From positions 753,501-817,500 of the forward strand of contig CATNEN010000035.1 of NCBI GenBank assembly GCA_950097015.1: a stretch of DNA of 64,000 nucleotides, in the 5' to 3' direction. Shown here in pieces: positions 24,003-34,667 of the stretch (its first letter is position 1; every line of letters begins with the position of its first letter). The notes below the pieces were generated by a model. That model saw only the letters and a program-made list of their open reading frames with translations. It did no database searches and was not told the origin of the DNA. The DNA is from Macrostomum hystrix (lineage: Eukaryota; Platyhelminthes; Macrostomidae). The translations under genes and the position numbers were made by a program.

Positions 24003-25277
24003 ATGAACTTCACCCGAATGGCGTCTGTTACCAATTCAACCGACGCCAGAACAAACAATGCGTTGCTGCAACTCATGCAAGAAAGCGTCATTCACTACAG
24101 GAACAACCGGGCCATGAACAGCGTGCAGCTGGTGGCAGCCCTGGCGTCTCTCTGCTCCAACTTGCTCACCATCTACTGCGTGTCGAGCTCCAGCAACCTC
24201 AGAGTGAAGTCCTTCTACATCCTGGTGGCCAATCTCGCTGTCGCCGACGCTTGGCTGGCCGCTGCCTACATCTACGTTACGGCCAGGCGTTGCCATGACG
24301 ACCTGGCCGGATTCGGAAGCCTCCGCTCCGAGCACGAGTGTCTGACTGATGTCGCGCCTCTGATGCTGGGCATCGTCGGGTCCATCATGTTCACCTTGGC
24401 CACCTGCTTCGATCGGGCGTTCGCAGTGCTCGCACCGCACCTGTACAGTCGCAAGCGGGGCGCCTACCCCTGGCCGCTGGTGCCAGTCGCCTGGTTTTGC
24501 GCCCTGGCTGACGTGACCGCCTTGTCGCTATCGCTGGACAATCCGAACAGGATCACCACAATGTGCACCATCGTGGAGGCCTCTGGTGAGAGCTACACAA
24601 TCTGGAATCTGGCACTGACTCTGACATACAGCTGCTTGGCCATGTTGCTTAGCTTGATCTGCGCCATCCGCATCTGGCTGATGATCCGGCATCGCGGAGC
24701 TCTGGCCTCATCTCAGGAGCTGCTGGACAGTGTGCGCAGTGTGGTCATCGTCGGCAGCCTTGTCTTCTTCACCCAGGTCGGCTCCCGAGTGGCTCTCCTG
24801 TTTATCGAGGTGCTGCCCATGTCGGAGCGGCTGTCCTACAGCAGCCTGGCCCGACTGCCGCAGTTGCTGTGCGGCACCGCGAACTTCTGGGTCCACCTGA
24901 CCAGGTCCGGCGTCTTCCGTCGGGAGGTTCTGGACCGTCTGGGTATCGCAGGTCGATGCAAAAGCAGGGTACATCTAAATTAATTATGTAACATTTTTCA
25001 TCTATAGTGTTATATTAAATTGCTGATTTCATATGAAAGAGAATGATTGAATGACTGAAAATTATTCTGTAATTTCTCTGCTATCCAGCAAGCCTTTTTG
25101 CTACTCCCCGTGACCTAGAAAAGAGCTCATCAGCTTTCATAGAACTAGACAAACTAAATATTATTCACGTCCTATAACACTGATCTAGCAAGCTATATTA
25201 AACCCGTTTAATTTGATTTGAGTATCACAGCTGAAGAAGTCGTGCTTTAATTAATTTTGCAGGTATCCGCTGTCTGA
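24003..25277 (+). CDS. Orphan rhodopsin-like GPCR, array copy 4
   Basis: Exon 1 (24003 to about 24968) plus micro-exon 25263-25277 (VSAV then stop) give 326 residues in phase 0 (AGG|GTACAT donor, TTTTGCAG acceptor). The N-terminus is unique, with NFT and NST sequons. The body is nearly identical to copy 3 through TM5, including the TM2 aspartate, the disulfide cysteines and DRA in place of DRY. TM6-TM7 revert to a GSRVALL form closer to copies 1-2, and NFWVH is kept. This patchwork suggests gene conversion. AATAAA occurs at 25383. Ligand unknown. Confidence 0.86.
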
Positions 25278-25759
25278 TAAGATGCGCCTGGTGCTCTGGT
25301 CCGCTCTGTGGGATTACGCGGGAAAAATAACTCAATCAATTCGATTTCGACTCAATTCGTTTCGATATTGCATCGATATGTTAATAAACATATCCAAATG
25401 CTTATTAAAGTGCGCAACTATAAATGCAATCTTTTTATTGAGTCCAATTAGCGTCAGCATCGAATTCTTCTTTTTGTGTATTTTAGATTTAGATGAATGA
25501 ATTGATTTCGTTCTAGTTTTTTTCCTTTTTTTCTTTTGCATCGAATTATGACGACGAATGTTCTTAAACTGCATATAAAAGTTAATTCCCCTAACAAAAT
25601 GTAGTTTTCACAACATATCGCTTCCCTGCTAACTTGTTATAATGAAATGGCCTGTCTATTGTACAAAATGAAAAATGAAAATGAAAGATTTTGGTTTCGA
25701 ATTATAAAGTTTTTCAAAAGTTGCTCCAAATAATACAATTGAAGATAAAACGCAAAAAT

Positions 25760-25832
25760 TGCCGCGACCCGGGATCGAACCAGGGACCTTTAGATCTTCA
25801 GTCTAACGCTCTCCCAACTGAGCTATCGCGGC
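25760..25832 (-). tRNA. tRNA-Phe (anticodon GAA)
   Basis: The minus strand folds as a full cloverleaf: acceptor stem GCCGCGA/TCGCGGC, D-arm TAGCTCAGTTGGGAGAGC, anticodon arm TTAGACTGAAGATCTAA with GAA, and T-arm CCTGGTTCGATCCCGGG. A-box and B-box are canonical. CCA is not encoded and a TTTTT terminator follows within a few bases, as in eukaryotic nuclear tRNA genes. There is no intron. Confidence 0.97.
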
Positions 25833-25839
25833 TTGTCTA

Positions 25840-26114
25840 ATCCATCGCTTTTATGCTTTTAAAAATAGAATTATCGTCTTATCATTCGTTTTGCAATCTA
25901 GACCACAAGACAGTAATCTAGACAGTCTTAGCCATACAGTCTATTTGTAAGTCTATGATGAGTATGAGGCGTTGAGTTGGAGTGGACCTAGACCATTAAA
26001 TAATTTAATTTTCATCGTCAATGGCAAAACCTGCTTGTTGGCTGCCCCCAAAAATATATTAAAAATCCGCAAGCCCCAGATTCGTTCGATGTCAATGATA
26101 ATTAACAGTAGAAA
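25840..26114. other. Short spacer
   Basis: No features beyond the tRNA 5' flank are recognised. Confidence 0.35.
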
Positions 26115-26570
26115 TACCAAGGGGGGATTTTTCAAGACAATTTTTTTGCTGCACCCGAACGGAACAAATGCAAGCACACGAAACTCAAGAACACACGCCA
26201 ACTTTTTGTTGCGAACCTTCTGAAACAAGAATCAAGTCGCCAGCTCTTCAGACCGTCGAGATATTCAATGTTTCTGGCCGAAGGTCGGATTTGCCTCATA
26301 AGAGCTAGTGTATTTCATACACCCCTATACACGAATTTGCACTGCGCCTCAGTGCGGCCTTTCCAGACCTTTAAACTTTATCAGCATGTCACCCGAATGT
26401 GCCTGCATCATCTCCGTCTTTGGTGGTCACCTACCTTTATCTAGACGGACTGCGGGACCTTCAAATGCAAAAAATGTGGAAATAGGCCACTCTGGACACC
26501 CTGAAGCGAATTTCTAAAATTTCACTGCTGAAGCCTAAATATTAGGCGCAGTTCAGCTACAGTACACCAT
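26115..26570 (-). repeat. Dispersed repeat A, copy 2 (inverted relative to copy 1)
   Basis: It matches 19.70-20.19 kb on the opposite strand with many substitutions and small indels. Shared landmarks include gcccgaatgtgcctgcatca-like sequence and CTAGACGGACTG. It may be a non-autonomous element. Its true ends are uncertain. Confidence 0.75.
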
Positions 26571-26579
26571 CGCCTAGTC

Positions 26580-27118
26580 TGTCAACCAATCAGTCACCAC
26601 CCTCGCGCGGTTAGCTTTCAGGCGCTGCCAAAAATGTTCTCAGGGGGGAAATTCCCCACCCCTTGGTATTAAAAACGGGCGGCAAAATGGCTTGGTAGTC
26701 CTACTGTTAATCTAATGCACTAAAACTAAGTGTCATATATTGAAACGCCATACAGCTGAAATTCATTGGAAACTTCGAACTTCTTTAAGCTTTAGTATTC
26801 TTAATTGCGAATCGTGCGCAGGCTTAAGACAGGTAGTCAAAATATATCTATATTCTGATCATTCCAATGCATATTCATTTAAGCACTTCAATTGTTTAGC
26901 AACACCAACGTACATGTACGTTAAAAAATCGGTAAGTAGTGAGCAGTGAGAAGTCCCAAATCCTGCTTCTTATCTATTAAAAAATATCATTGCTTCTCCT
27001 TAAGAAACATGCAATTATTATTGACAAAGCTGAGCATTTCATTTTTAAGGATCTGGACCGAATACCCCAGGCCACGTGGTCATAGACTTGCTCATTTTAA
27101 AGACCGGTTCCAATTTAA
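26580..27118. other. Spacer downstream of ANKUB1
   Basis: It should contain the ANKUB1 3' UTR on the minus strand. No other gene is seen. Confidence 0.4.
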
Positions 27119-28128
27119 TCAGAGTTTCTGCGCTTCGGCCGATGAAATTTGCTGGCCCAACAGGCTGTGACTGTTGCTGCCAGTCATCTTGCGCACGCCA
27201 GTTTCAGTGAAGGTCATCGCCAGACGAACCTGGTGCAGCCAGGGCTTCTCCTTGAAGTTCTGCGCGGCGCTGAGGCACTGGATGGCGTACTCTCTGGCCG
27301 GGACGCCGCGGTGCTTGTGATACAGGTCCAGCACCTGCTTCACTTCGTTCACTTGGCCACGTTTCAGGTGCAGAAACGGGCGTGGCGTGTCCTGCGATTG
27401 TTATTTGTAGGATAATAATAATAATAATAACTGCAGGAGGCCTGCGGGCAATTGGACATCATTTAGTGATACTAGACCCACAGCCAGCGAGGAGGCAATT
27501 CTGCCCATTTCGCTGACTCCTGAGCACACATGCACACAGATACTGTACGCAGGCATACGCTGTGTACCCTGACTTTCTCATCGTCAGGCACTGTACATTT
27601 ATCTGTGCCTCGGAGGTTGGCCCTCAAGGGCGTAAATTGCACGACAAGCCCCCAAGCCTTCTCTCCGCGGCTGGGCCCGAAATAAATGTGGCCTCGTCGT
27701 GGAATCGAACTTAGAGACATTGGTGCGAGAGGCACCAAACGCGTTAACCGCTTTGCCACCGACCCACTGTATTTCTAGGATTTTATGGGGACCGATTTTG
27801 CGATTCATTTAACTATCTTAGATCACCAATTCTCTGAACTTATAGTGGACAGGTAACAGTACCATTAAGACCCGCAATTGTTCTCAGCTTCCAAAACATT
27901 ATTGGTTGTTAAGCATTCAGCAGCAAGCTCAAAAATATAATTATCCTTTCTATACTTTCGCTCATTCCAATTCGCATTAGTCCAAAGCTTTGACCATGTA
28001 ACTTTATATAGATTAGGACTCACATCAAAGCTCTGAATTGGCAACGGAATCGATCCATCGTTGCCCTTCGCTTTCGCTAGCAAACTGGCCGACGCTTGCT
28101 TTCCAGGCTTTGGCTGATGTTGCTGTTG

Positions 28129-28176
<48 letters not shown>

Positions 28177-31100
28177 GGGATGGGCAGACTTCCCTGAAGA
28201 AGGCCTGGACTGGCTAGCCTGTGGTCTGTCGCTACGGCTCAAAGGCGGAAGTCGATCTGCCGAGTGATCTTCGGTGCCCTCAGGTGGTTTGTTGCCAGCC
28301 ATCTTGGACCATTTGCTCTGGCAATGCGGCCGTGTTATCAAGTACGTATGCGCTCGTACGAAGCATTTTTGTGAAATAACGGCACTTAATTTCTATATTC
28401 TGCTTCAGATATGAATGAGCGAACTGTTAAGAAAAAAAAGTTTATAGATACAAAAGTAGGAGGCTAGTTAACAAGCGGACTTATTTGAGAAGGACAATCT
28501 GATTGGCTCAAGCGAAAGTTGTTAACATACTTACAAATCTAGGGAGTTGCCTAGGAGGGGGTTGCAGCATCGGAGGGGGTTGCAGCTTGGGAGGGGGTTG
28601 TAGTCTGGGAGGGGGTTGCAGCATCGGAGGGGGTTGTAGCCTCGGAGGGGGTTGTAGTCTGGGAGGGGGTTGCAGCATCGGAGGGGGTTGCAGCCTGGGA
28701 GGGGGTTGTAGTCTGGGAAGGGGTTGCAGCATCGGAGGGAGTTGTAGCCTAGGAGGGGGTTGCAGCCTCGGAGTGGGTTGTAGCGTCGGAGGGGGTTGCA
28801 GCCTCGGAGGGGGTTGTAGTCTGGGAGGGGGTTGCAGCATCGGAGGGGGTTGCAGCCTGGGAGGGGGTTGTAGTCTGGGAGGGGGTTGCAGCATCGGAGG
28901 GAGTTGTAGCGTAGGAGGGGGTTGTAGCCTAGGAGGGGGTTGCAGCATAGTGGTTAGAGCGTCGGAATCACGACTTGAAGATCGGGGGGTTTGCCCGACT
29001 AGAACAATTTGTGTCCTTTAGCAAGACACTAAACTCTGCATTGCTTCAGTTCACACAGCTGTTAAATTGGTGTCAGCATCAGCTCTGCAGGGGTAATTGA
29101 GGGTGGGTGTGGTGTCCCCCCAGTCCATGGACTGAACAGCCGTACGCAGCGTTCAGATGCGCCGCGCATCAGCTGCGGCTGTGCTGTCGGCTGCACATCT
29201 GGCTATCTACAGCCAGGGCAGGTGTCAATCAATACTCGATATTTTTAATGGTAGATTGTTGTCACTTTGAACGCAGACCCTTCACATCCGACCTTACATA
29301 AGAGTATAAGATCTGATGATCGAAAAATCCTTGCGATTTTTTCTCATCTGTAGCGGATTAGGCCGAACAGGCTCGGTGTCGAATGCCATATTACTCGTAC
29401 TAATATTCGCGTGCATGGTGAATCAATTATGCATGGGTGGAAGGTCTAGCAGTGATTAAGAACATTTGCTATTAAATTTCCTATACTTAATTATTTTTCC
29501 TTTAATTTTTGTTCAATTGTTGTGTCAATTGATGGATATCGTGAAAGTATTTCGAATTTGACTAACAAGTGTCATGCAGTGTTACTATTATATGGATAAA
29601 TCATTTGATAATAATAACATCTGTGCTCAACCTTACCGTTATTCGGACAACAACAAACACCTGCAGAATGTATTCACGTTGAAGTTGTGGCATTGCAAAA
29701 TATCTGAATAGATCGAAAATATAACATAAAAACAGTTTGAAAAGGGACTGTTTTGCGGCGAGTGACAAGCTATAAGACACTTTGAGCGCCACTCACCTTC
29801 TGCTTTGGAATCTTCAAGCCTTTCAGGGCCGACTTGAAGTGAGTCTCCGGATCGCCCAGCTGTCTGGCATAGTAGCTCTCCACCGCCTTGCTCACGCTGG
29901 AATCCTGCTTCATCACTGGCGCCTTCGAGTTGCTATTGAGCAGCTGCCGGCTGTAGCCATCGACGTACACACCCTGGCCAACCAAGGGGAACTCGCGCAG
30001 CTGCTTCTTCTTCAGCGAGGACCTGCGACAGTGAAATTCTTTTCTGCTTTGAGTTGAACTTCAAAGCCTAGAGTTTTTATTAATTTCAGGCCTTTTATTA
30101 GTTGGGGCAGCCAGGGGCACAGCCGCAGATATCAAGGCTGTGTACAGCAGTTCAGTCCGTGGACTGGGGAGGCTACTAATTCTCCTAAATTTATACATCA
30201 GCTGATGCTGGTACCTCAGATTCGAACTCCCGACCTCTAAGAGTCAGAAGTTCCAACTTCGAGCTAACCACAGGGCTGCAAGCCAGCCTTAACCAGCCTT
30301 AGCAGTAGAAAGTCTACGCTATTTTCTCCCTGGGGACAGACTCGGGGTATTTCAAATACCCACTGCCCACTTCTCGACAGCTCCCAAATCGAATGACCGA
30401 CTTTCGTGAAATTCCACCATATGGATCAGAATTTTACACCCTTTACGATCAACCAACTTGCAAATCCGTACGAGCCAGCATCGTCGTGATATTCAGCGAT
30501 TCTTGTCGAAGACCCTGGTGACAAGGACGACTAACCTCTGTATAAACCTCTGTGGTTCAAAAGTGTATAAATTAACAATATAATCCACACAATATAGTCA
30601 AAAATAATAGACGATATTATTACAAGATAAAATTCTGTGAGCAGAAAATGTAAGCCTTTAAGTGGTTTTTGCCACCAGTCTCCTACAAGAGTCGTTGAAT
30701 ATCCCGACGATGCCGGTGTTTTGTGATTCTGGTAGTTGTTTCATCGCATGTTCTGGAAAATGTTCTGGATTTACATGGCGATTGGTTGAATATTTTGGGA
30801 GATGCAGAACAAAAGAAAAATGGGATGCCCCTATGGTTTTCTTCTGTTATTATAGAGCATGCGATCACAGTCGACAGGCCTTACTTGTCCTGTCCCTGCA
30901 GCACGGACACCTTGTCCTTGGCCTTGTCGGACCAATTCTTCATCCTGGCAAAGATAGCCAGCGGAACAGTGCTGTTGCTATAGGGGATGCGGCTCCACTG
31001 CTTGGTGAGCAGGAAGCTGGCACAGGACTTCTGCTTCTGCCGCAGAGCCAGGTTCAGCGGCTGGAGGCCGGTGCCATCGCGCACCATGATGGAGCAGACA

Positions 31101-34038
31101 TTGTGGTGCACGAAGCCCCGCAGAACAGAGAGCTGGCCGCTCTCTACGGCCTCGTGAATCGGCGCCTTCCTCAGGTCGACGTGACGATCGCCGGAGCACC
31201 ACTGCTTGAGCGGGTGGGCGCCAACGGCCTCGTCGCATCGAATGCCGCACTGCCTAGTGAGGGTTGTGCTCAGCTCTACCTGGCCAAAGTGAGCCGCCAT
31301 GTACAATGCGACCTTCATTTGAAACTTTCCCAGCGCGTCGTCGGTGCGATTAATCAGCTCCAGCACGTGGCTGGTGAAGCCCAGGGAGGCCAACTTCAGC
31401 AGGTCGCTCCAGCCGTCCCAGGTCTCTACTCGGATTGTGTCTCCGGGCCGCACAGCGTAGTCCTCCATGATGTGGCAGTCGTACATCTCTGTACCTGCAT
31501 GGGTGGTCAGGCGAAACACGCCGACAGGCAGGCCGGTGCGCCTGGAAGCCATACTCCGCAGCGAGGCCACGGAGTAGTTGAGCAGCTTGATGCGGTCCAG
31601 TATGGGAATGAGCTCCTCGCTGTAGCCGATGCGCAGGTAGAGCACCGGGTCAGTCTCCTCTTTGACGTAGGCGCGCAGCGTGGATCCCGGCCGGATGCCC
31701 ATGTCGGACAGGATCCAGCGGTCTTCGAGCTCGGCACCGGCATAGGACAGTACCAGCGTGTTCCGCTCGAAGTTGATGTCGCCCAGCTGTACGCGGTCGA
31801 CTCGGATTTTGAAGCGATCTTTTTACAGTAGGAAGAGCGGTTGAGTAGAATTTATATTCAAGATTTCCTAGTGAAGTGAAAGCCAACAATTTTTCGAAAT
31901 TTCAATCGCCTAAACAATTTATCGCGTGTTTAAAAGTGACATCATTTTTAGCAGAAAATGGACAGTTTTTTCTTGGAAACGACAGCAGATTTCCGAGAAA
32001 AAACTTTTTTTACAGTAACGTCATCCGCATTTATAATCAAAATCTAAATGTGATTTCTAAGAAAGAGCACCTGGTTTCCAAGAAACAGCATCTAATTTAT
32101 TTTAAACAAAATATAGAGTCAAGAAATGGCGTTTCATTTATTCATTTTTAGACTATATTTCAAATATGCTACAAATTTCGTATTTGCTGTCGATTCCTTA
32201 AAAAAAAATTTTTTTATTCTGTTTATGCTTTTTCCAAAATCAGTAATTAAGTAATCCTACGCGTTTATGACATTTATTGCTTGAGAATTCGTGCACTCCT
32301 GACTCATGACCTAATTAGAAACTTCTATCAGAACATCGGAATGTCGGAGAAACAGTTTTTCAAAGCAAAACATTTCAATTTTTCATTGCCAATAAGAACG
32401 CATCGCTGAATAAACGAATTTTAAAAGATAAGTGAAAGTATAGACTGTTTTTTGACATTAGTCCCTTCGCAGACGGAATTAAACAATGCCAGATTTGAAA
32501 GGGCTGCAAAATAATTGGGAAAATATGCATCTCGCTCACCTTTAATGATCTGTTTAATGTCACCGACAGTTTTCCCCTCAGGCAGGTCCATGGAGCTGCG
32601 CCCATTCTCGTGGCAGATGAACACCCGCATGTGTTTGCGCTGTTGTTAAAAAAATTGCGAAATTTTGACAGTAAAACAAAATGTGAAGGCTTAAATAAAA
32701 ATAAGTTCGAGCATATAATAAAATTGGAAAATGAATGCCTGTTTTAGAGAGCCATTCTGCTCAGCTCAGTTCGCTGAGCAGTACTGTACTCAGAGCCTTT
32801 AGAGACTGTGCGTATCTTGGCACAGCTGTGGACTGACTGATATGCAAGCGCCTCTTAAGTCAATAGAGGTTTTGTTGAGCACTTCTCATGGATTTAGCTT
32901 AGCTAGTCAACTAAATTCATCGTTGTCTGCATGATGCGAAACTTAGCTGTTATGAGGCTGCAAACAGTGAAAATCTTAATTGAATAGAAAATGGGCAACA
33001 CAACACTCTGTTCCTTAAACAATCAATTTGATGATTAAATCTGTGCGCTTAAAAATCTAATAATATTTACCTGCTAATTCCTAACATTTCATCAAAACAT
33101 TAAACAGTTGATTATTTTTGACAATAGTTTTTTAGGACAATTTGTTTAAAAGCCTTCTCAAACCAATTTGAAAGTTTTCGATATGCTCATCACGCTAATT
33201 TCAATTACTGAGATTGGGTCACTCGAACTGAGTGAGATTGGGTCACTCGAACTGAGTGAGATTGGGTCACTCGAACTGAGTGAGATTGGGTCACTCGAAC
33301 TGAGTGAGATTGGGTCACTCGAACTGAGTGAGATTGGGTCACTCGAACTGAGTGAGAATTGGTCACCCAACCTGAGTGAGATTGGGTCACCCCACCTGAG
33401 TGAGATTGGGTCACCCCACCTGAGTGAGATTGGGTCACCCCACCTGAGTGAGATTGGGTCACCCAACCTGAGTGAGATTGGGTCATCTAACCTGAGTGAG
33501 ATTGGGTCACCAACCTGAGTGAGATTGGGTCATCCAACCTGAGTGAGATTGGGTCACTCGAACTGAGTGAGATTGGGTCACCCAACCTGAGTGAGATTGG
33601 GTCATCCAACCTGAGTGAGATTGGGTCACTCGAACTGAGTGAGATTGGGTCACCCCACCTGAGTGAGATTGGGTCACCCAACCTGAGTGAGATTGGGTCA
33701 TCCAACCTGAGTGAGATTGGGTCACTCGAACTGAGTGAGATTGGGTCACCCAACCTGAGTGAGATTGGGTCATCCCACCTGAGTGAGATTGGGTCATCCA
33801 ACCTGAGTGAGATTGGGTCACTCGAACTGAGTGAGAATTGGTCACCCAACCTGAGTGAGATTGGGTCACCCAACCTGAGTGAGATTGGGTCACCCAACCC
33901 TGTCACCCAGGTGCAGTTTACCTCTCCAACGCAGTTGTAGCAGGTGGAATCTGCCGTGGTGTCCCGTCCGCTGTCACCAGTCAGCGGCCTTAGCCCTGGC
34001 GAATCAGGTTCGTTGCTAGGGGCCTTTGGAGCAGTCAT
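27119..34038 (-). CDS. ANKUB1: Ankyrin repeat and ubiquitin domain-containing protein 1, six exons
   Basis: Exons on the minus strand: 33922-34038, 32540-32639, 30885-31818, 29797-30022, 28024-28317 and 27119-27391. They give 647 residues with every junction in frame and GT/AG. A 39-residue start with TCYNC precedes a ubiquitin-like domain (MRVFICHENGR onward, then a second ubiquitin-like segment with LRAYVKEE and MYDCHIMEDY). Ankyrin-type helices follow (VALYMAAHFGQVEL; APIHEAVESGQLSVL; PLNLALRQKQKSC), then a VYVDGYSR linker, a polyglutamine exon and a conserved C-terminal block (YAIQCLSAAQNFKEKPWLHQ). Order and motifs match vertebrate ANKUB1, whose function is poorly known. The first exon is less certain; the ATG at 32630 is an alternative start. 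Introns hold three SINEs and two minisatellites. Confidence 0.88.
27460..27768 (-). repeat. tRNA-derived SINE (family 1), best-preserved copy
   Basis: On the minus strand: head GGTGGCAAAGCGGTTAACGC (A-box), B-box AAGTTCGATTCC, the GGAGAGAAGGCTTGGGGGCT body, and a tail ending GGGTCTAGTATCAC. It lies in the last ANKUB1 intron. The head resembles a long-variable-arm (Ser/Leu-type) tRNA. Confidence 0.88.
28128..28172 (-). repeat. Coding CAG/polyglutamine tract in ANKUB1
   Basis: A nearly pure (CTG)n run on the plus strand, read as CAG on the gene strand, gives about 15 glutamines. An interrupted H/Q stretch follows, within exon 5 of 6. Confidence 0.9.
28551..28948. repeat. 18 bp minisatellite, about 22 copies, in ANKUB1 intron
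   Basis: The unit is ggagggggttgcagcatc, with the last bases varying among catc, cctg and tctg. It ends directly at the head of a SINE (gttgcagcatagtggttaga), and the unit shares the gttgcagcat core with that head. Confidence 0.9.
28940..29240 (+). repeat. SINE (family 2) in ANKUB1 intron
   Basis: A tRNA-like head with an A-box-like GCATAGTGGTTAGAGCG is followed by the body GTGTCCTTTAGCAAGACACT and CCCAGTCCATGGACTGAACA. The last words recur in the copies at 17.7 and 30.2 kb. Confidence 0.75.
30095..30290 (-). repeat. SINE (family 2), second ANKUB1 intron copy
   Basis: On the minus strand: TGTGGTTAGCTCG (A-box), GGGAGTTCGAATC (B-box), then CCCCAGTCCACGGACTGAAC. The GACACT body motif is deleted. 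Confidence 0.78.
33205..33898. repeat. 24 bp minisatellite, about 29 copies, in ANKUB1 intron 1
   Basis: The unit is gagtgagattgggtcactcg plus aact, or a variant with cacccaacct. Two main variants alternate in blocks. It stops about 23 bp before the splice donor of exon 1. Each unit holds GGGTCA. Confidence 0.93.
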
Positions 34039-34667
34039 ATTTGCTGCTCAAGTCCAATACGCCACTGGAATTAACCCTAATAGCTATCTAACTATAGCTG
34101 TGTGATCCAGTTTTTCGTCTTGTCTTTGTCTGTCTATCTGTGTGCCTGCGTGTGCCTTGGCTGGGTATATATAATACATATAATACTATTTAATAAACAG
34201 TTTTATTGGCGTAAATGTACTGCTTCTCTACAGTATCCACTCTACATTTCCCTGCCCCGCCACCCATTGTCACATACGAGTGCGCGCAGATTGTGAGACA
34301 AAAATCTCATTTTAATTCTGTCTACTTCATCTGTTTCATCGCCCTGGCATCAGCCACCCCCGATACAGTTTCAGCTCTGGTGGCTGTGCTCAAGGGAAGT
34401 GTAATTGCTCGCTGGAAACATGAGACACTTGACATGGGCGAGTAATTAGTCAGAACTGTCGCTGACAATGATTCTTGACCAGTGTGAGACATTCAGCGAC
34501 TTATGAAAGATGTTGACAATCTTGAGCGAAGGGAAGACAAGATTTTTGTTAGAAGCTGAAACTCACAAACGGTGAATTGAGAAACTTGTTGCCCTGTAAG
34601 ATATTAAATTCCAGATCCCACTGACCTACGCAGTACCTTTATCGATTGCCAAATACTTTTGCCTAAG
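34039..34667. other. Presumed ANKUB1 upstream region
   Basis: No TATA box or other motif is clear enough to call. No ORF is supported. Confidence 0.35.

Noticed and set aside
28503-29021. Gly/Cys-rich repeat ORF (GGGCSL units)
   Set aside because: It is translation of an 18 bp intronic minisatellite; the opposite strand is open too.
30662-31831. 389-codon plus-strand ORF
   Set aside because: It lies opposite the large ANKUB1 exon, whose minus-strand frame is clearly conserved.
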